Shown: piece by piece, positions 8,379 to 15,952 of the stretch | How positions within the stretch are numbered: the first letter of the stretch is position 1 | Layout: each line of letters opens with the position of its first letter | Origin: Saccharothrix sp. | GTDB taxonomy: Bacteria; Actinomycetota; Actinomycetes; Mycobacteriales; Pseudonocardiaceae | Direction of reading: 5' to 3' | Assembly: GCF_031180885.1 (NCBI RefSeq) | Contig: NZ_JAPSLK010000051.1 | Coordinates: 1 to 60,028, forward strand | DNA: 60,028 bases | Translations under genes and position numbers: made by a program | The notes under the pieces: model-generated | Database searches by the model: none | Seen by the model: only the letters and a program-made list of their open reading frames with translations | Told to the model about the DNA's origin: nothing

Positions 8379-9933
8379 GTGCCGTGTCCACCGCCGGGGC
8401 CACCGACTGCGACATGGTCCCGGCCGTGGCGATCGCCGACAGCACCGCGCCCGCCTTGTTCAGGCACTCGTTGTCCTCGGCCACCGGGTCGGAGTCGGCC
8501 ACGATGCCGCCGCCCGCCTGCACGTACGCCACGCCGTCGCGCACCAGCGCGGTCCGGATGGCGATGGCGGTGTCCGCGTCGCCCGCGAAGTCCAGGTAGC
8601 CCACGACTCCGCCGTACAGGCCGCGCCGCGTGGGCTCCAGCTCCTCGATCAGCTCCATCGCGCGCGGCTTCGGCGCGCCGGACAGGGTCCCGGCCGGGAA
8701 GCACGCGGCCACCGCGTCGAACGCCGTCTTGCCCTCGGCCAGTTCGCCGCTGACCGTGGACACGATGTGCATGACGTGGCTGTACCGCTCGACCTTGAAG
8801 AAGTCGACCACGGTCACCGAGCCCGGCTTGCACACCCGGCCCAGGTCGTTGCGGCCCAGGTCGACCAGCATCAGGTGCTCGGCGCGCTCCTTCTGGTCGG
8901 CCAGCAGGTCCTTCTCCAGCAGGGCGTCCTCCTCGGCGTCCACGCCCCGCCAGCGGGTGCCCGCGATGGGGTGCGTGGTGGCCTTGCCGTCCCGCACGGT
9001 GACCAGGGACTCGGGGCTGCACCCGACGATGTCGAAGTCGTCCAGCCGCAGCAGGTACATGTAGGGGCTGGGGTTGGACGTGCGCAGGACGCGGTAGATG
9101 TCCAGCGGGTCGGCGGTGGTGCGCATCTCGAACCGCTGCGACAGCACGACCTGGAACGCCTCGCCCGCGCGGATGGCCTCCTTGGCCTTCTCCACGACCG
9201 CGTAGTGCTCCTGCTGCGTGCGGCGGCGCACGAACTCCGGCTTGGGGCGGGAGAACACGGCCACGGTGGGCGGTGCGGCGGCTTGCAGGTCCAGCGTCAT
9301 GCGGTCCAGGCGGGCCACGGCGTCGTCGTAGGCCGCGTCGACCCGTTCGGGGCTGTCGTCCCAGTTGATCGCGTTGGCGATGAGCGTGACCGTGCCCTCG
9401 TGGTGGTCCAGGGCGGCCAGGTCGGTGGCGAGCATCATGACCAGCTCGGGCACCTTGAGGTCGTCCTCGGCCAGCGACGGCAGCCGCTCCAGGCGGCGGA
9501 CGGCGTCGTAGCCGATGTAGCCGACCATGCCGCCGGTCAGCGGGGGCAGGCCGGGCAGGGGGTCGGTGCGCAGCACCTCGATGGTCTCGCGCAGGGCCAG
9601 CAGCGGGTCGCCGCCCTCGGGCAGGCCCACCGGGTGCTGGCCGGTCCAGTAAGCCTCGCCGCCGGTGGCGGTCAGCGCGCCCGCGCAGCGCGCGCCGACG
9701 AACGACCAGCGCGACCACGAGCGGCCGTTCTCGGCGGATTCGAACAGGAACGTGCCGGGCCGGTCCGCCGCGAGCTTGCGGTACAGGCCGACGGGGGTCT
9801 CCGCGTCCGCGAGCAGCCGGCGCACGACGGGGATGACCCGCCGCTGCGCGGCGAGTTCGCGGAACTCCTCGCGCGTCGGGCTGACCTCGCCCAGCCCCGC
9901 GCCGGCACCGATGACGCTCACCATGGGCGTCAT
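8371..9933 (-). CDS. trpE: Anthranilate synthase component I
   Basis: About 520 aa; makes anthranilate from chorismate with ammonia from a TrpG glutaminase, which is not in the window. The N-terminal regulatory half carries the LLES-type feedback region as FLFESAENG. The chorismate-binding half has PSPYMYLLR, SPESLVTV, IAGTRWRG, LVDLGRNDLGRVC, SGELAEGKTAFDA, FPAGTLSGAPKPRAMELI and YVQAGGGIVADSDP. ATG at 9933 is chosen, with 9924 as an alternative. It is divergent from a TetR gene and heads the trpE-membrane-trpCBA run. No convincing attenuator was seen upstream. Confidence 0.96.
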   Translation of the reverse strand: MTPMVSVIGAGAGLGEVSPTREEFRELAAQRRVIPVVRRLLADAETPVGLYRKLAADRPGTFLFESAENGRSWSRWSFVGARCAGALTATGGEAYWTGQHPVGLPEGGDPLLALRETIEVLRTDPLPGLPPLTGGMVGYIGYDAVRRLERLPSLAEDDLKVPELVMMLATDLAALDHHEGTVTLIANAINWDDSPERVDAAYDDAVARLDRMTLDLQAAAPPTVAVFSRPKPEFVRRRTQQEHYAVVEKAKEAIRAGEAFQVVLSQRFEMRTTADPLDIYRVLRTSNPSPYMYLLRLDDFDIVGCSPESLVTVRDGKATTHPIAGTRWRGVDAEEDALLEKDLLADQKERAEHLMLVDLGRNDLGRVCKPGSVTVVDFFKVERYSHVMHIVSTVSGELAEGKTAFDAVAACFPAGTLSGAPKPRAMELIEELEPTRRGLYGGVVGYLDFAGDADTAIAIRTALVRDGVAYVQAGGGIVADSDPVAEDNECLNKAGAVLSAIATAGTMSQSVAPAVDTARV

Positions 9934-9983
9934 TCTGCCGTGTGCATCCGTACGCGTTGTCGGCGGCACGAATTCATCGCACG

Positions 9984-10012
9984 TTGAAAAACTTGCGCGC
10001 GCCACTCATGAT
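9984..10012 (+). promoter_or_regulatory. Promoter of the TetR gene, leaderless
   Basis: TTGAAA (9984-9989), a 17-bp spacer and CATGAT (10007-10012). The GTG start of the TetR gene follows 6 nt later, so transcription should begin at or beside the start codon. Confidence 0.55.
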
Positions 10013-10018
10013 GGACAG

Positions 10019-10639
10019 GTGAACGAAGGCACGCAACAGGCCGAGCCGAAGCGCCGGGGCCGGCGCGCCGGCGGCGAGGACACCAAGGCCGCCCTGCTCG
10101 CCGCCGCCCGCGAGGTCTTCATGCAGCGCGGCTACGAGGGTGCGACGGTGCGGTCCATCGCGGCGCGCGCGGGCGTGGACGCGGCGATGGTCAACCACTG
10201 GTTCGGCGGCAAGGAGGGCCTGTTCGCCAAGGCCGTCCTGCAGGTCCCGATCGACCCGAACACGCTGGTCGTGCACCTGCTGGAGGGCGGCCCGCGGGAC
10301 GAGATCGGCGAACGGATCGTGCGCACGTTCCTGGGCGTGTGGGACCCGATCGGCGGCGGTCAGTTCGCCGCCCTGATGCGCAGCGTCACCGCCCACGACC
10401 AAGTCGCGGACGTGCTGCGGGACTTCTTCGTGCACACCCTGCTCAAGAAGGTCGTCGCGGGCATCGGCACCGAGGACCGTCCCGAACTGCGCGCCACGCT
10501 CGCCGCCAGCCAGATCTTCGGCATGGGCATGGTGCGGTACGTGGTGCGGTTCGAGCCGCTGGCCTCGGCCGACGTGGAGACCATGGTCAAGGCGGTCGCG
10601 CCGAACCTCCAGCGCTACCTGACCGGCGACATCAGCTGA
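10019..10639 (+). CDS. TetR/AcrR-family transcriptional regulator
   Basis: 206 aa. The N-terminal HTH is clear: KAALLAAAREVFMQRGYEGATVRSIAARAGVDAAMVNHWFGGKEGLFAKAV in overlapping form, with MVNHWFGGKE as recognition helix. The C-terminal ligand domain resembles the TetR_C_17-like group. The GTG at 10019 is favoured by the adjacent -10 box. It is divergent from trpE with an 85-bp gap, so it could regulate trpE or only itself; no palindrome stands out in the gap. It overlaps hisI tail-to-tail by 8 bp. Confidence 0.88.
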   Translation: MNEGTQQAEPKRRGRRAGGEDTKAALLAAAREVFMQRGYEGATVRSIAARAGVDAAMVNHWFGGKEGLFAKAVLQVPIDPNTLVVHLLEGGPRDEIGERIVRTFLGVWDPIGGGQFAALMRSVTAHDQVADVLRDFFVHTLLKKVVAGIGTEDRPELRATLAASQIFGMGMVRYVVRFEPLASADVETMVKAVAPNLQRYLTGDIS

Positions 10640-10991
10640 CCTGTTCGGGAGCCAACAGCACGGTCGAGTCGAAGCACGTCTTGTCGCCGGTGTGGCACGC
10701 CGCGCCGACCTGGTCCACGACCAGCAGCACGGTGTCCCCGTCGCAGTCCAGCCGGACCTCGTGCACGTACTGGGTGTGGCCGGACGTCTCGCCCTTCACC
10801 CACAACTGCTGGCGGCTGCGCGAGTAGTAGGTGGCGCGGCGGGTGGTGAGGGTGCGGTGCAGGGCCTCGTCGTCCATCCACGCGACCATGAGCACCTCGC
10901 CGGTGCCCTTGCGCTGCGCTACCGCGCACACAAGACCGTCCGCGGTGCGCTTGAGGCGTGCGGCGATCGTCGGGTCGAGCGCGCTGGTCAT
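10632..10991 (-). CDS. hisI: Phosphoribosyl-AMP cyclohydrolase
   Basis: 119 aa monofunctional HisI, the third histidine step, opening the ring of PR-AMP. Metal ligands are visible: RLDCDGDTVLL carries the Asp/Cys set, and ACHTGDKTCF the C-terminal zinc cysteines. MVAWMDDEAL and YYSRSRQQLWVKGETSGHTQ are family signatures. There is no fused HisE domain. It overlaps the preceding membrane gene by ATGA and ends the hisF-membrane-hisI run. Confidence 0.97.
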   Translation of the reverse strand: MTSALDPTIAARLKRTADGLVCAVAQRKGTGEVLMVAWMDDEALHRTLTTRRATYYSRSRQQLWVKGETSGHTQYVHEVRLDCDGDTVLLVVDQVGAACHTGDKTCFDSTVLLAPEQVS

Positions 10992-11353
10992 CGGGCTGCT
11001 CCGAAGTGCTCACGGGCGGGCTTCATGTTCAGCAGCACCACGCCGAAGATGTGGCCCGCGGACAGCACGCCGGACAGCACGCGCACCCACAGCGGGCCTT
11101 CGTTGAGGGTGGCCAGCAGGTGCACCAGGCCGACCAGGCCGTAGATGAACGCGGCGGTCAGCCGCGCGGGCCGGAACCGGGCGATCAGGCCCGCCACCGC
11201 GATCAGCTCCAGCACCAGGACGATCAGCGGGAACTTGATCCACGCGGCATCACCGCTGGCCTGCCACCGGATCAGGCCTTCCAGCACGAACAGCGCGCCA
11301 CCGGCCGCGCCGACGACCATCGCGAGGAAGACCTCGATGGGACCGTTGCGCAC
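10988..11353 (-). CDS. Small four-helix membrane protein between hisF and hisI
   Basis: 121 aa with hydrophobic stretches IEVFLAMVVGAAGGALFVLEGL, FPLIVLVLELIAVAGLIARF, LTAAFIYGLVGLVHLLATL and VLSGVLSAGHIFGVVLLNM. No named family is recognised. GTG at 11353 (VRNGPIEVF) lies 1 bp after the hisF stop and the end overlaps hisI by 4 bp, so it is translated with the his genes. A link to histidine synthesis is inferred from position only. Confidence 0.8.
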   Translation of the reverse strand: MRNGPIEVFLAMVVGAAGGALFVLEGLIRWQASGDAAWIKFPLIVLVLELIAVAGLIARFRPARLTAAFIYGLVGLVHLLATLNEGPLWVRVLSGVLSAGHIFGVVLLNMKPAREHFGAAR

Positions 11354-11354
11354 G

Positions 11355-12128
11355 TCAGCGCACCTCCACACCGGCGTCGCGCAGGGACTTCTTGACCTCG
11401 CCGATGCGCAGCGTCCCGAAGTGGAACACGCTCGCCGCCAGCACCGCGTCCGCACCGGCCTCGATGGCGGGCGGGAAGTGGTCGACGGTGCCCGCGCCGC
11501 CGCTGGCGATCAGCGGGACGTCCACGACCTTGCGCACCAGCTCGATCAGCTCCAGGTCGAAGCCCGCCTTGGTGCCGTCGGCGTCCATCGAGTTGAGCAG
11601 GATCTCGCCGACGCCCAGCTCCTGGCCCCGGGCCGCCCACTCGACCGCGTCGATGCCGGTGCCCTTGCGCCCGCCGTGCGTGGTGACCTCGAACCCGGAC
11701 GGGGTGGGCTTCTCGCCTTCGGGGACGCGCCGGGCGTCCACGGACAGCACGATGCACTGCGCCCCGAACCGCTCGGACAGCTCCTTGAGCAGCTCCGGCC
11801 GGGCGATGGCGGCGGTGTTGACGCCGACCTTGTCCGCGCCCGCGCGCAGCAGCTTGTCGACGTCCTCGGTGGTGCGCACGCCGCCGCCCACGGTGAGCGG
11901 GATGAAGACCTGCTCAGCCGTGCGGCGGACCACGTCGAAGGTGGTCTCGCGGTCGGAGGAGGAGGCGGTGACGTCGAGGAAGGTCAGCTCGTCGGCGCCC
12001 TCTGCGTCGTAGGCGCGGGCCAGCTCCACGGGGTCGCCCGCGTCGACGAGGTTGGTGAAGTTGACGCCCTTCACCACCCGTCCCCGGTCGACGTCCAGGC
12101 AGGGGATCACGCGCACCGCGACTGACAT
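11355..12128 (-). CDS. hisF: Imidazole glycerol phosphate synthase, cyclase subunit
   Basis: 257 aa beta/alpha barrel; with HisH it converts PRFAR and ammonia to IGP and AICAR. Catalytic Asp in VRVIPCLDVDRGRVVKG and the second in LLNSMDADGTKAGFD; phosphate motifs VGGGVRTTEDV and IASGGAGTVDHF are present. Its length is standard. Its partner hisH is 2.4 kb upstream, separated by hisA and three plus-strand genes. Confidence 0.98.
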   Translation of the reverse strand: MSVAVRVIPCLDVDRGRVVKGVNFTNLVDAGDPVELARAYDAEGADELTFLDVTASSSDRETTFDVVRRTAEQVFIPLTVGGGVRTTEDVDKLLRAGADKVGVNTAAIARPELLKELSERFGAQCIVLSVDARRVPEGEKPTPSGFEVTTHGGRKGTGIDAVEWAARGQELGVGEILLNSMDADGTKAGFDLELIELVRKVVDVPLIASGGAGTVDHFPPAIEAGADAVLAASVFHFGTLRIGEVKKSLRDAGVEVR

Positions 12129-12382
12129 GGGACAAAGCCTACGGGCAGGTCACCGGGCGTTCGCGGGCGGTGTCGGTCACATCTCGCGCGCCCGACGCGA
12201 CGGGACTGGCCAAGATGTGGTTGACTGTTGTCGGTCGTAGGTTTTGTGTCCGTGTCATCCACGCTCGCGAAACGTTGTTCGAGCGTGTGGTTTTCCCCGG
12301 ATCTTCCCGGGATCTCCTCATCTTGAAGCGGCCTCGGTGGCGCAAGGGCGTCACCGGCACCTTGTACGAGGAGAGAAAAAGC
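12129..12382 (+). promoter_or_regulatory. cspA promoter and long structured leader
   Basis: TTGACT at 12221-12226 is a good -35; a T-rich -10 follows near 12242-12248, giving a leader of about 130 nt. An 8-bp perfect hairpin, CACGCTCG (12260-12267) with CGAGCGTG (12280-12287), lies in the leader. A GGAGAG ribosome site ends it. Long structured leaders are usual for cold-shock mRNAs; thermoregulation here is inferred. Confidence 0.5.
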
Positions 12383-12586
12383 ATGGCCAACGGCACCGTG
12401 AAGTGGTTCAACTCCGAAAAGGGCTTCGGCTTCATCGCCCCCGAGGACGGCGGCGCTGACGTGTTCGTCCACTACTCGGAGATCCAGGGCGGCGGCTACC
12501 GCAGCCTGGAGGAGAACCAGCGCGTGTCCTTCGACGTGGGCCAGGGCGCCAAGGGCCCGCAGGCGACCAACGTCGTGGCGCTCTGA
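12383..12586 (+). CDS. cspA: Cold-shock protein, CspA family
   Basis: 67-aa single OB-fold nucleic-acid chaperone. RNP1 is KGFGFIAP and RNP2 is DVFVHYSEI; the start MANGTVKWFNSEKGFGF is the canonical actinobacterial form. The ATG follows GAGGAGAG. The gene stands alone between hisF and a PPOX gene and ends in a strong terminator. Confidence 0.97.
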   Translation: MANGTVKWFNSEKGFGFIAPEDGGADVFVHYSEIQGGGYRSLEENQRVSFDVGQGAKGPQATNVVAL

Positions 12587-12602
12587 CCGAGCCACTGACT
12601 CG

Positions 12603-12637
12603 AACGGCCCCGTTCCCCTCCCGGGAGCGGGGCCGTT
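12603..12637 (+). terminator. Terminator after cspA
   Basis: AACGGCCCCG (12603-12612) pairs perfectly with CGGGGCCGTT (12628-12637); a T-containing stretch TGTCGT follows. It lies 16 nt after the cspA stop. Confidence 0.85.
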
Positions 12638-12656
12638 GTCGTCTAGTTTGGCGCTC

Positions 12657-13025
12657 ATGAGCCTCGGCGACGAGAAGTACCTGCTGCTGACGACGTTCCG
12701 CAAGGACGGCACGCCCGTCCCCACGCCGCTGTGGGCGGTGCGCGACGAGGACGTCATCCTCGTGTGGACGCCCGTCGACTCGGGCAAGGTCAAGCGGATC
12801 CGGCGCAGCGGGGACGTCGAGATCGCGCCGTGCGACTTCCGGGGCAACCCCACCGGCGACCCGGTCAAGGCGCGGGCCCGGCTGCTCGACGAGTCGGGCA
12901 GCGACCGGGCGCGGCAGCTGATCGGGCGCAAGTACGGGGTGCTGGGGAAGGTGACCGTGTTCGGCAGCAAGCTGCGGCGCGGCAAGAACGGGACCGTCGG
13001 CATCGAGATCGTGCCGTCAACCTGA
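12657..13025 (+). CDS. PPOX-class (F420-dependent type) oxidoreductase
   Basis: 122 aa split-barrel protein of the pyridoxamine-phosphate-oxidase-like superfamily. LLLTTFRKDGTPVPTPLWAV is the typical N-terminal strand pair, followed by GKVKRIRRSGDVEIAPCDFRGNP and GRKYGVLGKV. Relatives bind F420 or flavin; the substrate is unknown. The ATG at 12657 gives the standard start. Its stop codon lies inside the first of two palindromes that precede the next gene. Confidence 0.85.
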   Translation: MSLGDEKYLLLTTFRKDGTPVPTPLWAVRDEDVILVWTPVDSGKVKRIRRSGDVEIAPCDFRGNPTGDPVKARARLLDESGSDRARQLIGRKYGVLGKVTVFGSKLRRGKNGTVGIEIVPST

Positions 13026-13063
13026 GGTTGACCTCTTTCGGTGCGTCAACTTAGAGTTGACGG
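13016..13063 (+). promoter_or_regulatory. Twin palindromic operators over a leaderless promoter
   Basis: Two perfect dyads: GTCAACC-TGA-GGTTGAC (13016-13032) and GTCAACT-TAG-AGTTGAC (13045-13061), centres 29 bp apart. The first supplies the -35 (TTGACC, 13028-13033) and the second the -10 (TAGAGT, 13052-13057), 18 bp apart. The GTG of the next gene is 6 nt after the -10. A dimeric regulator on these sites would block RNA polymerase; autoregulation by the encoded HTH protein is the simplest model. Confidence 0.8.
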
Positions 13064-13768
13064 GTGGTCACCGCACCCGTCCAGCTGACGGACCTCATCG
13101 TCACCGTCGCGCAGGAGCACGCCGACGTCCTCGGCCGGCTGGCCGCCGCCGTCGAGCTGAGCGCTCAACTCGACGAGCTGGGCGATCACCTGATCGGGCA
13201 CTTCGTGGACGAGGCGCGGCGGGCGGGCGCGAGCTGGACCGAGATCGGCGAGAGCATCGGCGTCACCAAGCAGGCCGCGCAGAAGCGCTTCGTGCCGCGC
13301 GAGTCCCCGGACCTCAAGCCGAACTTCGACCGCTACACCGACCGGGCCCGGCGGGTGGTCGTGCTGGCCCGCCACCACGCCCGGTTCAGCGAGCGCATCG
13401 GCACCGAGCACCTGCTGCTGGGGTTGATGGACGAGTCCGGCGGCCTGGGCGCGAAGACCATCGCCAAGCTGGAGGCCGCCGAGGGCACCACCCGCCTGGC
13501 CACGCTCAACGCCCTGGACCACACCAGCCGGGAGCGCCCCGACCCGCAGCCGTTCAGCGCGGACTGCAAGAAGGCGCTGGAGCTGTCGGTCCGGGAGGCG
13601 CTGCGCCTGGGTCACACGTTCGTGGGAACCGAGCACGTCCTGCTCGGCCTGCTGTCCGAAGAGGACTGCACCGCGGCCAAGGTGATGGCCACGACGGGCA
13701 TCACCAAGGCCGCAGCGGAGGCTTACGTGGTCGCGGAGTTCGAACGGGCGGTCAACGCACCGCGTTGA
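13064..13768 (+). CDS. HTH protein with two Clp N-terminal repeats
   Basis: 234 aa. Residues about 1-85 hold an HTH-like segment (GASWTEIGESIGVTKQAAQKRF). Residues about 90-230 hold two Clp_N repeats, recognisable as FSERIGTEHLLLGLMDE and LGHTFVGTEHVLLGLLSEE. No ATPase domain follows, so it is not ClpC; it could be an adaptor or regulator sensing protein stress. The start is fixed by the promoter just upstream. The 3' end overlaps priA tail-to-tail by 17 bp. Confidence 0.85.
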   Translation: MVTAPVQLTDLIVTVAQEHADVLGRLAAAVELSAQLDELGDHLIGHFVDEARRAGASWTEIGESIGVTKQAAQKRFVPRESPDLKPNFDRYTDRARRVVVLARHHARFSERIGTEHLLLGLMDESGGLGAKTIAKLEAAEGTTRLATLNALDHTSRERPDPQPFSADCKKALELSVREALRLGHTFVGTEHVLLGLLSEEDCTAAKVMATTGITKAAAEAYVVAEFERAVNAPR

Positions 13769-14483
13769 GGGCCTCCGGCAGCGTGAACGCGCCCGCGTAC
13801 AGGGCCTTGCCCACGATCGCGCCCTCGACGCCGTCCCGGGACAGGGCGGCCAGCGCCACCAGGTCGTCCACACTGGACACACCGCCGGACGCGATCACCG
13901 GCGCGTCGGTCCGCGCGCACACCTCGCGCAGCAGCTCGACGTTCGGGCCGGTGAGCGTGCCGTCCTTGCTGACGTCGGTGACGACGTAGCGGGCGCAGCC
14001 GTCCCGGTCGAGCCGGTCCAGCACCTCCCACAGGTCGCCGCCGTCCTTGGTCCAGCCGCGCGCGGCGACCCGGTGGCCCTCGGCGGTGATCCGGACGTCC
14101 AGGCCGACCGCGATCTTGTCGCCGTGCTCGGCGATGGCCTTCGCGCACCACACCGGGTCCTCCAGCGCGGCGGTGCCCAGGTTGACCCGCGCGCACCCGG
14201 TGGACAGCGCGGCGGCCAGGGACGCGTCGTCCCGGATGCCGCCGGACAGCTCGACCTTGACGTCCAGCTCGCCCACGACCCGGGCCAGCAGCTCGCGGTT
14301 GCTGCCCCGCCCGAACGCGGCGTCGAGGTCGACTAGGTGGACCCACTCGGCCCCGTCGCGCTGCCAGGCGAGCGCGGCGTCGAGGGGTGAGCCGTAGTGG
14401 GTCTCGGTGCCGGCTTCGCCCTGCACGAGTCGGACAGCCTGGCCGTCGGCCACGTCGACGGCCGGAAGCAGCGTGAAAGTCAC
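13752..14483 (-). CDS. priA: Bifunctional HisA/TrpF isomerase (PriA)
   Basis: 243 aa barrel that isomerises ProFAR in histidine synthesis; in actinobacteria the same enzyme performs the PRA isomerase step of tryptophan synthesis. Catalytic Asp in LLPAVDVADGQAVRL and the second in YVVTDVSKDGTLTGPN; VELSGGIRDD and VIASGGVSSVDDL bind phosphate. The lack of a trpF near trpC and no TrpC-TrpF fusion support dual function. It follows hisH by 58 bp. Confidence 0.95.
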   Translation of the reverse strand: MTFTLLPAVDVADGQAVRLVQGEAGTETHYGSPLDAALAWQRDGAEWVHLVDLDAAFGRGSNRELLARVVGELDVKVELSGGIRDDASLAAALSTGCARVNLGTAALEDPVWCAKAIAEHGDKIAVGLDVRITAEGHRVAARGWTKDGGDLWEVLDRLDRDGCARYVVTDVSKDGTLTGPNVELLREVCARTDAPVIASGGVSSVDDLVALAALSRDGVEGAIVGKALYAGAFTLPEALNAVR

Positions 14484-14541
14484 GCGAACAGCCTAGTTGC
14501 CGCTGGTCCGACGGCCACTCCCGGTCTCACCCACCGGACGC

Positions 14542-15180
14542 TCAGAAGCTCTTGAGCCAGTTCTCGAGCAGGTGCGCGCCCGCGTCGCCGGACTTCTCGG
14601 GGTGGAACTGGGTGGCCCACAGCGGGCCGTTCTCCACCGCCGCGACGAAGTCGTCGCCGCCGTGGGTGGCCCACGTCACCAGCGGCGGGCGGATGACGTC
14701 CGAGGCCTCCAGCTCCCACTTGCGGACGGCGTAGGAGTGGACGAAGTAGAAGCGGGTGTCCGGGTCGAGGCCGGCGAAGAGCTTGGTGCCCTCCGGCGCC
14801 TTGACGGTGTTCCAGCCCATGTGCGGCACGATCGGCGCTTCGAGCCGCTCGACCGTGCCCGGCCACTCGCCGCAGCCCTCGGTGAGGACGCCGTGCTCGA
14901 TGCCGCGTTCGAACAGGATCTGCATGCCGACGCAGATGCCCAGCACAGGGCGTCCTCCGGCAAGCCGCTCGCCGATGATCCGGCCGCCCTTGACGGCGTT
15001 CAGGCCCGCCATGCACGCGGCGTACGCGCCCACGCCGGGGACCAGGAGGCCGTCCGCGTCGAGCGCCGCGCGATGGTCGGACGTGACCTCGACGGTCGCG
15101 CCCACGCGCTGGAGGGCGCGTTCGGCGGAGCGGAGGTTGCCTGATCCGTAGTCCAGTACGACGACTCGTGCCACGTCCAC
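14542..15180 (-). CDS. hisH: Imidazole glycerol phosphate synthase, glutaminase subunit
   Basis: 212 aa class I glutamine amidotransferase that feeds ammonia to HisF. Opening VVVLDYGSGNLRSAERAL; nucleophile Cys in PVLGICVGMQILFE; His/Glu of the triad in ATQFHPEKSGDAG. The GTG at 15180 gives MDVARVV; GTG at 15174 is possible. It starts 4 nt after the unknown gene upstream and precedes priA. Confidence 0.97.
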   Translation of the reverse strand: MDVARVVVLDYGSGNLRSAERALQRVGATVEVTSDHRAALDADGLLVPGVGAYAACMAGLNAVKGGRIIGERLAGGRPVLGICVGMQILFERGIEHGVLTEGCGEWPGTVERLEAPIVPHMGWNTVKAPEGTKLFAGLDPDTRFYFVHSYAVRKWELEASDVIRPPLVTWATHGGDDFVAAVENGPLWATQFHPEKSGDAGAHLLENWLKSF

Positions 15181-15184
15181 CAGG

Positions 15185-15661
15185 CTATGCCAACGGGGAG
15201 CCGCCCTGCGTCACCGGTACCACGGGGAGGACCGTGTTGATGGGCAGGCCGGCGCGGTCGGGGAGGGCGGTGACCCAGGTGTCGGCCCTTCCTTCGTCGA
15301 CCAGGGCCTTGACCTCGGCGACGTCTTTGGGCAGCTCCAGCGTCCCGGCTTCGGCCTTCAGCCGCCACCAGGTGACCACCCCGACCAGCCTGCGCGCCCC
15401 GCCGCTGTACCCGGCGTTCTCCCCGTTCGACCAGAGGACGGCGTCCCCGGACCACCGCACCAGCAGGGCGTCGCTGTTTATCGTGCGGACCTGCGAAGCG
15501 AGCTTGGCCGCGTCCGAGAACCCGATCTGCCGGCGCGGGAGCAGCACCGTCCCGGACGGGATCGGCACGAGGGCGGCCGGACCCGCGACGGCGCGGTGCA
15601 GGGCGAGCTGCAACTCGGCGGTCGGTGTGGGTGTCCAGATCAGGGTTCTCGGCACGCTCAC
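15185..15661 (-). CDS. Conserved-looking protein of unknown function, hisH-linked
   Basis: 158 aa, soluble, no signal peptide or membrane segment. Notable stretches: WTPTPTAELQLALHRAVAGPAALVPIPSG at the N-terminus in outline, VTWWRLKAEAGTLELPKDVAEVKALVDEG and a Pro-rich end. I do not recognise a family. The 4-nt gap to hisH implies co-transcription. Codon usage looks native. The GTG start at 15661 lacks a good ribosome site, so the true start may differ. Confidence 0.6.
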   Translation of the reverse strand: MSVPRTLIWTPTPTAELQLALHRAVAGPAALVPIPSGTVLLPRRQIGFSDAAKLASQVRTINSDALLVRWSGDAVLWSNGENAGYSGGARRLVGVVTWWRLKAEAGTLELPKDVAEVKALVDEGRADTWVTALPDRAGLPINTVLPVVPVTQGGSPLA

Positions 15662-15780
15662 GGACGCAGATCATGCCGCAGTCCGCCCTGAACCCGTCAG
15701 CCGACACACGTTCAGCCCCCGCCACCGCACCCTCAGGAGACCCGTTCACCCGCCCCGCAACCACCGCCTTACCCAGCCGC

Positions 15781-15873
15781 AGCGTCTCAGCCGGCGCCAC
15801 ACCCCGGCCGCAGCGTCTCAGCCGGCGCCACACCCCGGCCGCAGCGTCTCAGCCAGCGCCACACCCCGGCCGC
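15781..15873. repeat. 31-bp tandem repeat, three units
   Basis: Units beginning AGCGTCTCAG start at 15781, 15812 and 15843; the first two are identical and the third has one change (CCAGCGCC). The array occupies the gap between the unknown gene and the transketolase pair; the flanking DNA to 15952 is C-rich and shows no gene. Confidence 0.85.
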
Positions 15874-15952
15874 CGCCGCGCTTTGCTGCCGCACCCCAGC
15901 CGCCGCCAGACCTGGCTGAGGCCGTTGTCCCGGCGAGCACCGACAAAGCCGC

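Noticed and set aside
9934..10018. Classical trp attenuator before trpE
   Set aside because: No short frame with tandem Trp codons and no terminator/antiterminator pair was found.
15781..15873. Possible CRISPR array
   Set aside because: 31-bp units are directly contiguous with no unique spacers, and no cas genes are near.
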